A DNA stretch of 57,272 bases, from NCBI RefSeq assembly GCF_003611675.1, contig NZ_RAWA01000018.1:1-57272 (forward strand), read 5' to 3'. The position numbers were made by a program, and so were the translations under genes. Shown here piece by piece: positions 37,376 to 45,571 of the stretch. The notes beneath the pieces were generated by a model. The model was not told where the DNA came from. It saw only the letters and a program-made list of their open reading frames with translations, and did not search any database. Origin of the DNA: Corallococcus sp. CA053C (GTDB lineage Bacteria > Myxococcota > Myxococcia > Myxococcales > Myxococcaceae). How positions within the stretch are numbered: position 1 is the first letter of the stretch; every line of letters begins with the position of its first letter.

Positions 37376-37534
37376 CGGCAGGGACTCCGGGCGGGACGGG
37401 GCCCCTTGCGTAGCACACCGGGGATTCCCCGCCACTCCGCCCACTGTTGCCCCGTTGTCACTTCAACCCCCTGGTTTCCGGGCGGTTCCGGGACTGGGAG
37501 CCGGCCCTGGACGGGAGTAGGATGGACGTCCCCC

Positions 37535-39301
37535 ATGGCCCAGCCTCAGAAAGTCCCGGAGACCAGCGCGGAGCCGGAGCAATCCCCTGAAGTCCGCGAG
37601 AAGGTGGAGCTTGCGCGCACGTTCGCGTTCCACCTGCTCAAGGGCATCAAGCAGATTGGCATGTACCGCCACAACGAGGCGCGCTTCCCGGAGTTCCTCG
37701 CCAAGGCGCAGGAGTCCATCTCCGCGTACACGGAGAAGTTCGGCCCGCTGTCGCTGAAGGTGGAGCAGCAGAACTTCATGCTCCACAACGAGCCGCTCTT
37801 CTCCGAGGAGTCGGCGCTCCCCTACAAGTTCTTCCGCGACGGCATCCGCCAGCTCATCTTCCGGCCGGGGCTGCCGCTGGAGGAGCTCGTCACGCTCACC
37901 CTCATCGCCCTGTCGGAGCCGGAGCGCGGCGCGGAGGACGTGCTCGCGCAGCTGTGGCGCGCGGGCATGCAGCAGGTGGAGTACGTGGTGGTGGAGGGCT
38001 TCTCCATGGAGGGCGCCTCCGAGGATGAGGTCCAGGTGGAGGTGGACAAGGTGGTGGGCTACCTCTACTCCCGCCTCCAGACGAACTCGGATGACTTCCT
38101 GCGCTTCGCGCGCGTGTCCGCGGAGGACCTGGACGCGAAGCTGGACGGCGTGGAGCAGATCCGCGGCCTCGTCGTGGGCGGCCGGCACGCGACGGACGAC
38201 CTGAAGGCCCGGCTGCAGAGGGAGATCACGGAAGAAGAGAACGCGCGCCTGTTCCCGAAGCTGGTGGGCGCGGTGTTCCAGGTGGTGGAAGGCGGCGTGG
38301 ACGACGCGGCGCTGCTGGAGGAGATCTTCCTGCAGCTGCTGGACATGCTGCTGCTCCAGGACGACTTCGGCACGGTGAACCAGATCGTCCTCAAGCTGCG
38401 CGCGCTCTCCCAGCGCGAGAGCAGCGACGACCTGGCGCGGCTGCTGTCGTCGTTCCTCCACAAGATGGGCGAGGAGCAGCGCCTGAGCCGCGTGGGCGAG
38501 TCGCTCCGGACGACGCGCGCCAAGCAGCCCCAGGACGTGTCGCGCTACCTGCAGGCGCTGGGCGTGGACTCGGTGTTGCCGCTGCTCAACGTGCTGGAGA
38601 CCATCGAGCTGCCGGAGAACCGCGTGCTCCTGTGCGACGTGCTGGGCGGCTTCGCGCGAGATCTGCCGGAGCCCTTCGTCGCGCGCCTGATGTCGGACCG
38701 GCCGCAGACGGTGCGCGACATGGTCGCCATCCTGGAGAAGAGCAACCACCCGGAGCGCATCAAGATGTTCTCCCAGGTGCTCAAGAGCCCCAACCTGGTG
38801 GTGAAGCTGGAGGTGATGAACATCATCGGGCGCGGGCGCACGGCGGAGGCGCGGCGCATCATCCAGGAGTCCCTCACCGACAACGTCTCCCAGGTGCGCA
38901 TGCTGGCTGCGAAGCTGCTGCCGGAGTTCGACCGGGACAAGGCCTTCCCGGACCTGGTGAAGCTGGTGCGCGACCCCGGCTGGGACAAGAAGACGTCCGA
39001 CGAGAAGGCCGCGGTGTACGCGGCCATCGGGGCCACCAACCTGCCCGCGGCGCTGTCCATGATGCAGCAGCAATTGGCGGTGAAGCCGTCGCTGCTCAAC
39101 AAGCGCCGGGTGATGGAGGACAAGCTGCTGGCCATCGTGGGCCTGGGCGGCGCGGGCTCCATCCAGTCCTACAAGGTGTTGCAGACCGTGGTGGAGGACA
39201 AGACGCAGCCGCTGGAGGTCCTCACCGCGGCCCGCAAGGCGATGTATCAGACGCGCAAGGCCCTGTTCGGGGACTCGGCGCTTCCGGAAGAGACGACGTG
39301 A
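37535..39301 (+). CDS. HEAT-repeat protein with N-terminal domain shared with the next gene
   Basis: A 588-residue cytoplasmic protein. The N-terminal ~130 residues (FAFHLLKGIKQIGMYRHNEA, LSLKVEQQNFMLHNEPLF, ALPYKFFRDGIRQLIFRPGL, PLEELVTLTLIAL) have the same pattern of strands and helices as the N-terminus of the downstream HD-GYP-like protein. The second half consists of HEAT-like helical repeats (DVLGGFARDLPEPFVARLMS, LKSPNLVVKLEVMNIIGRGR, VSQVRMLAAKLLPEFDRDKA). No enzyme motif is seen; a scaffold role is likely. A -10-like TAGGAT (37518-37523) sits 11 bases before the ATG. It is followed after 4 bases by the HD-GYP-like gene. Confidence 0.85.
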   Translation: MAQPQKVPETSAEPEQSPEVREKVELARTFAFHLLKGIKQIGMYRHNEARFPEFLAKAQESISAYTEKFGPLSLKVEQQNFMLHNEPLFSEESALPYKFFRDGIRQLIFRPGLPLEELVTLTLIALSEPERGAEDVLAQLWRAGMQQVEYVVVEGFSMEGASEDEVQVEVDKVVGYLYSRLQTNSDDFLRFARVSAEDLDAKLDGVEQIRGLVVGGRHATDDLKARLQREITEEENARLFPKLVGAVFQVVEGGVDDAALLEEIFLQLLDMLLLQDDFGTVNQIVLKLRALSQRESSDDLARLLSSFLHKMGEEQRLSRVGESLRTTRAKQPQDVSRYLQALGVDSVLPLLNVLETIELPENRVLLCDVLGGFARDLPEPFVARLMSDRPQTVRDMVAILEKSNHPERIKMFSQVLKSPNLVVKLEVMNIIGRGRTAEARRIIQESLTDNVSQVRMLAAKLLPEFDRDKAFPDLVKLVRDPGWDKKTSDEKAAVYAAIGATNLPAALSMMQQQLAVKPSLLNKRRVMEDKLLAIVGLGGAGSIQSYKVLQTVVEDKTQPLEVLTAARKAMYQTRKALFGDSALPEETT

Positions 39302-39305
39302 CGCC

Positions 39306-40616
39306 ATGGCCGACAACCTGAAGATCACCCACAACCAGGACGAGAACCTGGGGGAGTACGGGCGCGAGCACAACGAGAAGCTCCAGGGCCTGTCGCGCTC
39401 CATGCTCGCGGGCCTCTACATGCTCGTGCGCTCGGTGAAGATGTACGACCCGGAGAACGCTGTTTTTGAAAAGCCGCTGCACCAGCTCCAGGACATCATC
39501 AACCAGATCATCGGCAAGGAAGGCCGGCTGGAGCTGTCCGGCGTCAAGGACTCGTACTACCTCAACGGCATGCTGGTGAAGGTGGACCTGAACTCCATCG
39601 AGAACCAGCGCTACCTGCTGGCGGAGATGCGCGCCAAGGACGTGGGCGGCATCACGCTGACGAAGCCCGTCACGGTGCAGGAGCTGAAGAACTTCGTCTG
39701 GATCTTCAGCAAGGAGCAGTCCGCCGCGGCCGAGGAGGACGGGCTGTCCGGGCGCAAGCTGCTCAACATGCGCGTGGCGAAGTTCTCCAAGCTCAAGGAG
39801 AAGCTGAACAACGACCTGGACACGCCGGGCGACCAGAAGGTCGACCGCAAGAAGTACGCGATGACCGTGTACGCCAGAGCGGTGTTCTTCCTGCAGAAGT
39901 ACCTGGAGTCCGTGCGGGCGGGGAAGCCCATCGGTTCGTCGCGGGCGCTGCGGCTCGTGCAGGACTTCGTGGACATCTCCTACGACCAACGCACGCACTT
40001 CCTGGGGATGACGACGCAGAAGCGCGAGGAGGACTACCTCGTCTACCACCAGGTGAACGTGGCGCTGATGTGCATCGTGTTCGGCGCGGAGCTGGGCCTC
40101 ACGAAGCCGCAGCTGCGCGACCTGGGCTACATCGCGCTCTTCCACGACGCCGGCATGACGACGCTGCCGGAGGAGCTGTCCACCAAGCGCGGGGCGCTCA
40201 CCGCGGACGAGAAGGTCACGGTGGCCAGGGCACCGCTCATCAGCGTGCGCAACATCCTGATGGAGAAGGGCTTCAGCCGCTCCACGCTGCTGCGCGTGGT
40301 GACGACGTTCGAGCACAAGACGGACTACGGCACTGCGGTGCGCGACGCGCGCGGCAACATCCAGATGATCATCCCCAAGACGAACCTGGGCGTGTACGCG
40401 AAGATCATCGCCATCTGCGACGCCTACGACGCGCTCACCTCACGCCGCCCGTACCGCGACGCGTACGGCCCGGAGGTCGCGCTGATGCTGATGTGGACGG
40501 AGATGCGCCAGAAGTTCGACCCGGAGCTGCTCGCCGTCTTCATGCGGGTGATGGCTATCCAGCCCATCAAGGTGCTCTCCCGCCGCCAGCAGCAGCTCAG
40601 CGTTTCCGGCCTCTAG
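39306..40616 (+). CDS. Degenerate HD-GYP-domain protein
   Basis: A 436-residue protein. The N-terminal third (MLAGLYMLVRSVKMYDPENA, LELSGVKDSYYLNGMLVKVD, KPVTVQELKNFVWIFSK) mirrors that of the upstream HEAT protein. The HD part keeps LGYIALFHDAGMTTLPEEL (the HD pair), but where HD-GYP phosphodiesterases have HHExxxGxGYP this protein reads FEHKTDYGTAVRDARGN, so the GYP signature is lost. AIICDAYDALTSRRPYRDAYG-type sequence near the C-terminus is retained (DAYDALTSRRPYR). It may bind but not cleave cyclic-di-GMP. Its 3' end overlaps the convergent pseudouridine synthase gene by 20 bases. Confidence 0.88.
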   Translation: MADNLKITHNQDENLGEYGREHNEKLQGLSRSMLAGLYMLVRSVKMYDPENAVFEKPLHQLQDIINQIIGKEGRLELSGVKDSYYLNGMLVKVDLNSIENQRYLLAEMRAKDVGGITLTKPVTVQELKNFVWIFSKEQSAAAEEDGLSGRKLLNMRVAKFSKLKEKLNNDLDTPGDQKVDRKKYAMTVYARAVFFLQKYLESVRAGKPIGSSRALRLVQDFVDISYDQRTHFLGMTTQKREEDYLVYHQVNVALMCIVFGAELGLTKPQLRDLGYIALFHDAGMTTLPEELSTKRGALTADEKVTVARAPLISVRNILMEKGFSRSTLLRVVTTFEHKTDYGTAVRDARGNIQMIIPKTNLGVYAKIIAICDAYDALTSRRPYRDAYGPEVALMLMWTEMRQKFDPELLAVFMRVMAIQPIKVLSRRQQQLSVSGL

Positions 40617-41619
40617 CCGTCTTGGCCGGAGCCTTGGCCGAGGCCTTGGCCTTCGCGGGAGGTCCGGCCGGGATGGCCGCTTCCCGCAGCAGGCGCAGGG
40701 CCGCCGTGAGGTCCTCCGGCACGGGCGCCTCCAGCGACAGCAGCTTGTGGGTGCGCGGGTGTTCGAAGGCCAGGCGCCACGCGTGCAGCGCCTGCCGGCC
40801 CAGGACCTCCTGGGCCTCCGCCACCGCGCCCTTCGCCTTGCGGCCCGCGCCGTAGAGCGCGTCGCAGAGCAGCGGGTAGCCGGCTTCGGACAGGTGGACG
40901 CGGATCTGATGCGTGCGGCCGGTGAGCAGGTCCACCTCCACCAGGGCCGCGCCCTCGAAGGACTCGAGCACGCGGAACAGGGTGATGGCGGGCTTGCCTT
41001 CCTTCACCTTGCCGGTGAAGCGCTGCCGGTTCACCGGGTGGCGGCCGTAGAGCGTCTCGATGCGCCCTTCCGCGGGGGGACTGCCGTGCACCAGCGCGAG
41101 GTACGTCTTCTGGACCTCGCGCGTCTTGAAGGCCTTCTGGAGGGCCACGAGGGACTGCTCGTGCTTGGCGACGACGAGGCAGCCGGTGGTGTCCTTGTCC
41201 AGCCGGTGGACGATGCCGGGGCGCAGCTCGCCGCCCACGCCGGACAGGTCCTTCACGCGGTGGAGGAGCGCGTTGACGAGCGTGCCGGAGGCGTGGCCCG
41301 CGCCGGGGTGCACGACCATGCCGGCGGCCTTGTCCACGACGACCAGGTCACGGTCCTCGTGCAGCACGGACACGGGCAGCTCTTCCGCCTGGGGAATGGC
41401 GGCGACGGGCGCGGGGATGTGGACGGTGAGGAGCTCGCCCCCGCGCAGGCGCTGCGCGACCTTGCCGGACTTCCCATCGCACAGCACGTGGCCGTCGGCG
41501 ATGAGGCCCTGGAGGCGGGAGCGGGTGAGGTCCGGGAACGCGCGGGCGAGGTATTGGTCCAGGCGCTCCCCCCGGGCTTCAGGGAGGGCGCGGTGCTCGC
41601 GCGTGTCAGGTGAGGCCAC
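40597..41619 (-). CDS. RluA/RluD-family pseudouridine synthase
   Basis: A 340-residue rRNA pseudouridine synthase with GTG start at 41619. An S4 RNA-binding domain fills residues ~15-65 (GERLDQYLARAFPDLTRSRL). The catalytic motif HRLDKDTTG is at 138-146 with D141 as the nucleophile. Other motifs are GRTHQIRVHLSEAGYPLLCD and the earlier VVDKAAGMVVHPGAGH. It makes pseudouridines in 23S rRNA (RluD: positions 1911, 1915, 1917 in E. coli). The C-terminus has a Lys/Ala tail (AKAKASAKAPAKTARGRKR) that could strengthen RNA binding. It is 11 bases downstream of a small conserved gene. Confidence 0.94.
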   Translation of the reverse strand: MASPDTREHRALPEARGERLDQYLARAFPDLTRSRLQGLIADGHVLCDGKSGKVAQRLRGGELLTVHIPAPVAAIPQAEELPVSVLHEDRDLVVVDKAAGMVVHPGAGHASGTLVNALLHRVKDLSGVGGELRPGIVHRLDKDTTGCLVVAKHEQSLVALQKAFKTREVQKTYLALVHGSPPAEGRIETLYGRHPVNRQRFTGKVKEGKPAITLFRVLESFEGAALVEVDLLTGRTHQIRVHLSEAGYPLLCDALYGAGRKAKGAVAEAQEVLGRQALHAWRLAFEHPRTHKLLSLEAPVPEDLTAALRLLREAAIPAGPPAKAKASAKAPAKTARGRKR

Positions 41620-41630
41620 GGACCGGGTGA

Positions 41631-41894
41631 CTACCAGATCTTCGACTTCACGTGCGCCTTGGAGCGCAGGACGATGTCGTTGACGGCGCGCTCGAAGAAG
41701 TTCGCCTGGGTGCTGATCTCCTGGCTCACCCGGCTCTTGTAGAGCGCGCGCCCCTCCTCCAGCTCCTCCTTGAGGACCTCGAAGAGGTTGTCCTGCTCGA
41801 TGCCCTTGATGATCTTCTGCTCGTTGTAGAGCGAGATATCCGAGGCAATCGCGCGGGCCAGACGCATTGCCTTGACCTTTTCCTCTTCCGTCAT
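41631..41894 (-). CDS. Small conserved protein of unknown function
   Basis: An 87-residue soluble helical protein. The core AMRLARAIASDISLYNEQKI then IKGIEQDNLFEVLKEELEEG and RALYKSRV is a pattern I associate with a domain in Deltaproteobacteria, often placed after zinc-ribbon or TPR parts; here it stands alone. The C-terminus is basic (SKAHVKSKIW). It precedes the RluD-like gene by 11 bases on the same strand and may be co-transcribed. Function unknown. Confidence 0.82.
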   Translation of the reverse strand: MTEEEKVKAMRLARAIASDISLYNEQKIIKGIEQDNLFEVLKEELEEGRALYKSRVSQEISTQANFFERAVNDIVLRSKAHVKSKIW

Positions 41895-41972
41895 CGTGCC
41901 ATTACTTAGGCACCCACCCCGTGCGAGTCAACTTTTCCTGATGCGCGGAGTGACGACAGGCCGCCCTCCAGG

Positions 41973-43781
41973 TCAACGGCCCGACTTGGGGGGTTTGTCG
42001 GCGAACAGCGCCAGGTAGCTCTTGGACACGCGCAGCGGATCCAACCCCAGCTCGCGGGCGAGGTTCATCAGGATGCCGCGCAGGTACACCGGCGGGGGCA
42101 GCGCGGTGTAGCGGTCCGCCTCCACGTTCTCCAGGTGACGCACGGAGATGCGGGTGCGGTCGGCGAGCTGTTGGATGGACAGGCTGCGGGCCTCGCGCAC
42201 ACGGCGCAGCAGTTCGCCGTTGAACTCGGCGTCCGCCGGGATTTCCACGCCCCGGGGCCGGGCGTCGCGCACCCGGGCCGCCACCTGCGCCAGGGCCGAC
42301 TCCGCGGTCGCGATGGCCGAGTCCTGCGCCAGCACCTGCGCGTCTCCGAGCTTCGGGCCGGCGGGGCTCCGCGACCCGGAGCCAGGACGGCCGTTCGCCG
42401 CGGAACGCGAGTCGATGGGGCGCGACGTGAGGGGACGCACGGCGGCCTTCGAGGCGCCGGTCGCCGGAGGCCGGGCCAGCGCCGTGGAGGGGAGCTCCGG
42501 CGGGGCTTCGGCGGGCGTCGGAGCACGGGAGGGGTTCGGATCCGACTCGCCCTGGGCGGTGGCGCCGGAGACGGGCGCCGCGGAGGCGGTGTCACCGGTC
42601 GGCTCGCCTGGAGTGGGTGACGCGCTGGCCGCCACGGCTTCGGGCGGCGTGCCGGTGCTCGGCTCGCTCGGCGGCGTCACCGTGCTGGCATCCGCGTCCG
42701 TCGCGGCCACGACGGCCGGGGTGTCCTCGCGGACCGGTGCGGCGGTGGCAGGCGTTGAGGCGGTTGCCAGCGTCGACGCAGTGGCGGGCGTCGAGGTGGT
42801 GGCGAGCGTTGAAGTAGTGGCGGGCGCTGAAGTGGTGGCGTCCGCGATGAGCGCGGGGACCTCCTCACGAGCCGGCGCGGGCATCGCGCTGTCCGTCTCC
42901 GGGGCGCGGTCAGGCGACGCGACGACGGTGGCGGTGTCGATGGCGGCCGGCGAAGTGGCAGCTGGCGAGGCGGCGGCCGGCGAGGTGGCAGGAACCGCGG
43001 TGGCTTCGGACGCAGCGTTGACCGCGGCGTTCGGGGTGTTCGCGACCGGAGGCGTCACGGCCTCCACGGCGGGACGGTGCCCCTCCACCGGCGCGGCGGT
43101 CTCGCGGGGTGCGGAGCTCGCGGACGCGGCGTTCCCCCTGCCCTGCCCTCGCAGCGGACCCGTGGGGACGTAGACGAACGACAGGCTCTGGTTGAACGAA
43201 GCGCGGAAGGCGTCCACCACCGCCATGCCTCCCACCATCACCGTCTCGGAGGGCGCGCCCGACGCGTCCTTGCCCGAGGGCTCCTGCCGCTTCGACTCCT
43301 CGCCCCGCATCCGCTCCTCGCTCTTTCCGGGCGTCGCGCTCGCGTGCGGCGCCGCTTCCTCGCTCCCGGACGTCGAGGCCTTCTGCCGGGACTCCGCCTC
43401 CACCCGTTCGGCGTCCACGGCGCCCGCGGCCTTCGCCAGCGCTGCCGCCGCGGTCGCCAGGGCCTCCGCGACCCGGGCGGCCGAGTCCGTCTTGTCCTGG
43501 GCCACCGCCGCGGAGGTCGCCTTCGCGAGCCGCTCCGTCGGCAGCCCGATGGAGCGGTCGTACTCGACGCGCAACTCCGCGTCCGTGAGCATCTCCATCG
43601 CTTCCGTCATGCGCTCGCGCAGCGAATCCACCTGATCCGGGTCGCCCAGCGCGTACACCGCGATGGAGTCCGGCGAGTACAGCTCCATCAGGCGTTGATG
43701 GGCCGCGCGGATGTCCTCGTCGGACGCCGTGGGCGGCACCTCCAGGAGCTCATAGTAGGTCTGCTGCGCGAAGGGCTTCAT
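41973..43781 (-). CDS. J-domain/RodZ-type HTH fusion protein with a long disordered linker
   Basis: A 602-residue protein. Residues ~8-75 resemble a DnaJ J-domain (TYYELLEVPPTASDEDIRAA then EAMEMLTDAELRVEYDRSIG), but the HPD motif is changed to SPD (36-38), so Hsp70 stimulation is doubtful. A ~430-residue linker rich in Ala, Thr, Ser, Pro and Glu follows, with a hexapeptide repeat. The C-terminus is the RodZ/HTH_25 DNA-binding-like domain (RRVREARSLSIQQLADRTRI then SVRHLENVEADRYTALPPPV) without a membrane helix. The ATG overlaps the stop of the MinD-like gene (ATGA). The same J-like plus HTH layout next to a ParA/MinD ATPase suggests a polarity or positioning module, but the function is unknown. 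Confidence 0.85.
   Translation of the reverse strand: MKPFAQQTYYELLEVPPTASDEDIRAAHQRLMELYSPDSIAVYALGDPDQVDSLRERMTEAMEMLTDAELRVEYDRSIGLPTERLAKATSAAVAQDKTDSAARVAEALATAAAALAKAAGAVDAERVEAESRQKASTSGSEEAAPHASATPGKSEERMRGEESKRQEPSGKDASGAPSETVMVGGMAVVDAFRASFNQSLSFVYVPTGPLRGQGRGNAASASSAPRETAAPVEGHRPAVEAVTPPVANTPNAAVNAASEATAVPATSPAAASPAATSPAAIDTATVVASPDRAPETDSAMPAPAREEVPALIADATTSAPATTSTLATTSTPATASTLATASTPATAAPVREDTPAVVAATDADASTVTPPSEPSTGTPPEAVAASASPTPGEPTGDTASAAPVSGATAQGESDPNPSRAPTPAEAPPELPSTALARPPATGASKAAVRPLTSRPIDSRSAANGRPGSGSRSPAGPKLGDAQVLAQDSAIATAESALAQVAARVRDARPRGVEIPADAEFNGELLRRVREARSLSIQQLADRTRISVRHLENVEADRYTALPPPVYLRGILMNLARELGLDPLRVSKSYLALFADKPPKSGR
42745..42834. repeat. Five tandem 18-base repeats inside the J-domain/HTH gene
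   Basis: Five imperfect copies of an 18-base unit of the form GTGGCGGGCGTTGAGGTG run from 42745 to 42834. On the coding (minus) strand they encode a hexapeptide repeat T-[TA]-S-T-[PL]-A in the disordered linker. Such in-frame repeats can change copy number by slippage without breaking the frame. Confidence 0.85.
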
Positions 43782-44842
43782 GGGATGGCGGACTCGGAGG
43801 ATAGACCGTCGAGCGACAGCAGGCGCGCGGCAATGCGCTGGAGCCCCAGGGAGACGGGCGAATCGGGCCGCTCGATGAGCACCGGTCGCCGCTTGCGCAC
43901 CGCGCGCCACGCTTCGTCGTCGTAGCGCAGTGCGCCCAGATCATCCATGTCGATGCCGAAGAACTTCTTCCAGGCGGCCACCATCGCGGCGCCCACCTTC
44001 GCGTCCGCGTCCGTGCGCGCCTGGTTCACCACGAGTCGCACGCGGAACGACGCCAGCTCCCGCTCCAGCCGCTCCGCGTCCGACGGGGCCTTGCGCCGCA
44101 CCTGCGCCACGACGTCATGCAGCGTGCGCAGCCCGCCCTCGCGGGTGGACAGCGCGCCTTCGACGAGGTCCTGGATGCCGTACTGCGACTCCACCTGCTG
44201 CAGCTTGCGGAAGAAGGCCGCCTTGACGAAGCGGTACGCGTTCTCCACCGACGTGGGCTCCGGCAGCACCACCAGCAGCCCATGGTCCGCGAGCAGGAAG
44301 AAGTCGAGCGTGTTGAAGCTGGTGCCCGCGCCCAGGTCCAGGATGAGGTAGTCCGCCGTCTGCGCGAGCAGCGTGCGCAACAGCTTCTGCTTCTGCGCGT
44401 ACTTGAGGTTGGCCGCGTCCAGCGAGTCCTGCGCCCCCGCGATGAGGGACAGCCCCGGCACGCCGGTGGCCACCATCACCTCTTCCAGGTTCGCCTTCCC
44501 GCGCCGCAGGAAGTCCGACAGCGTGGACTCCGGAGGCCCGACGCCCAGGCACGTGTGCAGGTTGGCGCCGCCCAGGTCCGCGTCCACCAGCAGGACCTTG
44601 TGGCCGGCCTGCGCGAGCGCGACGCCCAGGTTCGCGGACACCATCGACTTGCCGATGCCGCCCTTGCCGCCACCCACGGCGATGATCCGCCGCGAGCGCG
44701 ACTTGCGCGCGAGGCCCGTGGGGCCCGCCGGGCTTGCGTCATTGTCCACGGCGCTCAACGGACGCGCCGACGCTCCGGCCAGGGAGGCAGGAGCGGAGCC
44801 AGGTGGAGGAGACAGGGGGGCGGGCTTCACGGAGGCTCGCAT
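43778..44842 (-). CDS. MinD/ParA-family ATPase
   Basis: A 354-residue P-loop ATPase of the MinD/FlhG/ParA group. After an Ala/Pro-rich N-terminal tail of ~50 residues comes the deviant Walker A RIIAVGGGKGGIGKSMVSAN, then VLLVDADLGGANLHTCLG (Walker A' / switch I) and ADYLILDLGAGTSFNTLDFF. No C-terminal MinD membrane-targeting helix is seen. The ATG at 44842 is chosen over a GTG 30 bases upstream because both are possible but the ATG has a better AGGA spacing. It overlaps the J-domain/HTH gene by 4 bases, so the two proteins probably work together, for example in placing a cellular structure. Confidence 0.9.
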   Translation of the reverse strand: MRASVKPAPLSPPPGSAPASLAGASARPLSAVDNDASPAGPTGLARKSRSRRIIAVGGGKGGIGKSMVSANLGVALAQAGHKVLLVDADLGGANLHTCLGVGPPESTLSDFLRRGKANLEEVMVATGVPGLSLIAGAQDSLDAANLKYAQKQKLLRTLLAQTADYLILDLGAGTSFNTLDFFLLADHGLLVVLPEPTSVENAYRFVKAAFFRKLQQVESQYGIQDLVEGALSTREGGLRTLHDVVAQVRRKAPSDAERLERELASFRVRLVVNQARTDADAKVGAAMVAAWKKFFGIDMDDLGALRYDDEAWRAVRKRRPVLIERPDSPVSLGLQRIAARLLSLDGLSSESAIP

Positions 44843-44977
44843 CAAATCCCGTCCTACTGCCCGAGTCGACACCCCGCCATTTCACGACCTGTTCTCGCGT
44901 CACACCCGGCGTGCCAACGCGCCCGCACCCCGACGCATGCAGGGCCGGGGGGCAGGCGACCAGGGGGCCGGTCGGTG

Positions 44978-45571
44978 TCACTCGTCGAGCAGTTCGACGT
45001 TCCAGTACGACAGGTCCGCGAGGTGCAGGAACGGCAGCCACTCCCGGTAGGTGACCTTGCGGATGGCGCCCCGGAACAGCGGCGTCCAGCGCGGGCGCAC
45101 GGGCTTCTTGAGCAACCGCATCCCCGCCTGCTCTGGCGTACGGCCGCCCTTCTTCAGGTTGCAGGGCACGCAGGAGCACACCACGTTCTCCCAGGTCGTC
45201 TTCCCTCCCTGGGTGCGCGGGTTGACGTGATCCAGGTTGAGCTCGCTGCGCGGCAGCTGCTTGGAGCAGTACTGGCAGGTGTCGTTGTCGCGCGCGTAGA
45301 TGTTGAGGCGCGAGAAGCGCACCTTGGCGCGCGGCAGATGGTCATACGCGCCCAGCACGAGCACACGGGGGACACGGATGGTGCGGTCGATGGTGGTGAT
45401 GCTGTCCTTCGTGGCGCTCAGGGCCGCCCAATCCGCGAACTCATACAGCCGGTACTGCTCGTCGATGGCCTTCGCGACACCCTGATACAGCAGTGAGAAC
45501 GCCCGTTTTACCGACGTCACGTGAACCGGTTGGTAGTACCGGTTGAGAACGAGCACGGCGCTGTTGATCAT
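44978..45571 (-). CDS. HNH endonuclease-fold protein
   Basis: A 197-residue protein of the HNH family. The nuclease core is DTCQYCSKQLPRSELNLDHV, with the first CxxC, then NPRTQGGKTTWENVVCSCVPCNLKKG, with the second CxxC (residues ~95-145). The N-terminal part (AVLVLNRYYQPVHVTSVKRA) is typical of the single-domain bacterial HNH group found in many chromosomes without a phage context. The stop of selA overlaps its ATG (ATGA), so it is translated with selA. The function is unknown; DNA-damage or mobile-element roles are possible. Confidence 0.93.
   Translation of the reverse strand: MINSAVLVLNRYYQPVHVTSVKRAFSLLYQGVAKAIDEQYRLYEFADWAALSATKDSITTIDRTIRVPRVLVLGAYDHLPRAKVRFSRLNIYARDNDTCQYCSKQLPRSELNLDHVNPRTQGGKTTWENVVCSCVPCNLKKGGRTPEQAGMRLLKKPVRPRWTPLFRGAIRKVTYREWLPFLHLADLSYWNVELLDE

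Noticed and set aside
34449-37418. Minus-strand frame of about 990 codons opposite the OPT transporter
   Set aside because: His/Arg/Ala-rich composition with no family features; OPT motifs on the plus strand are complete.
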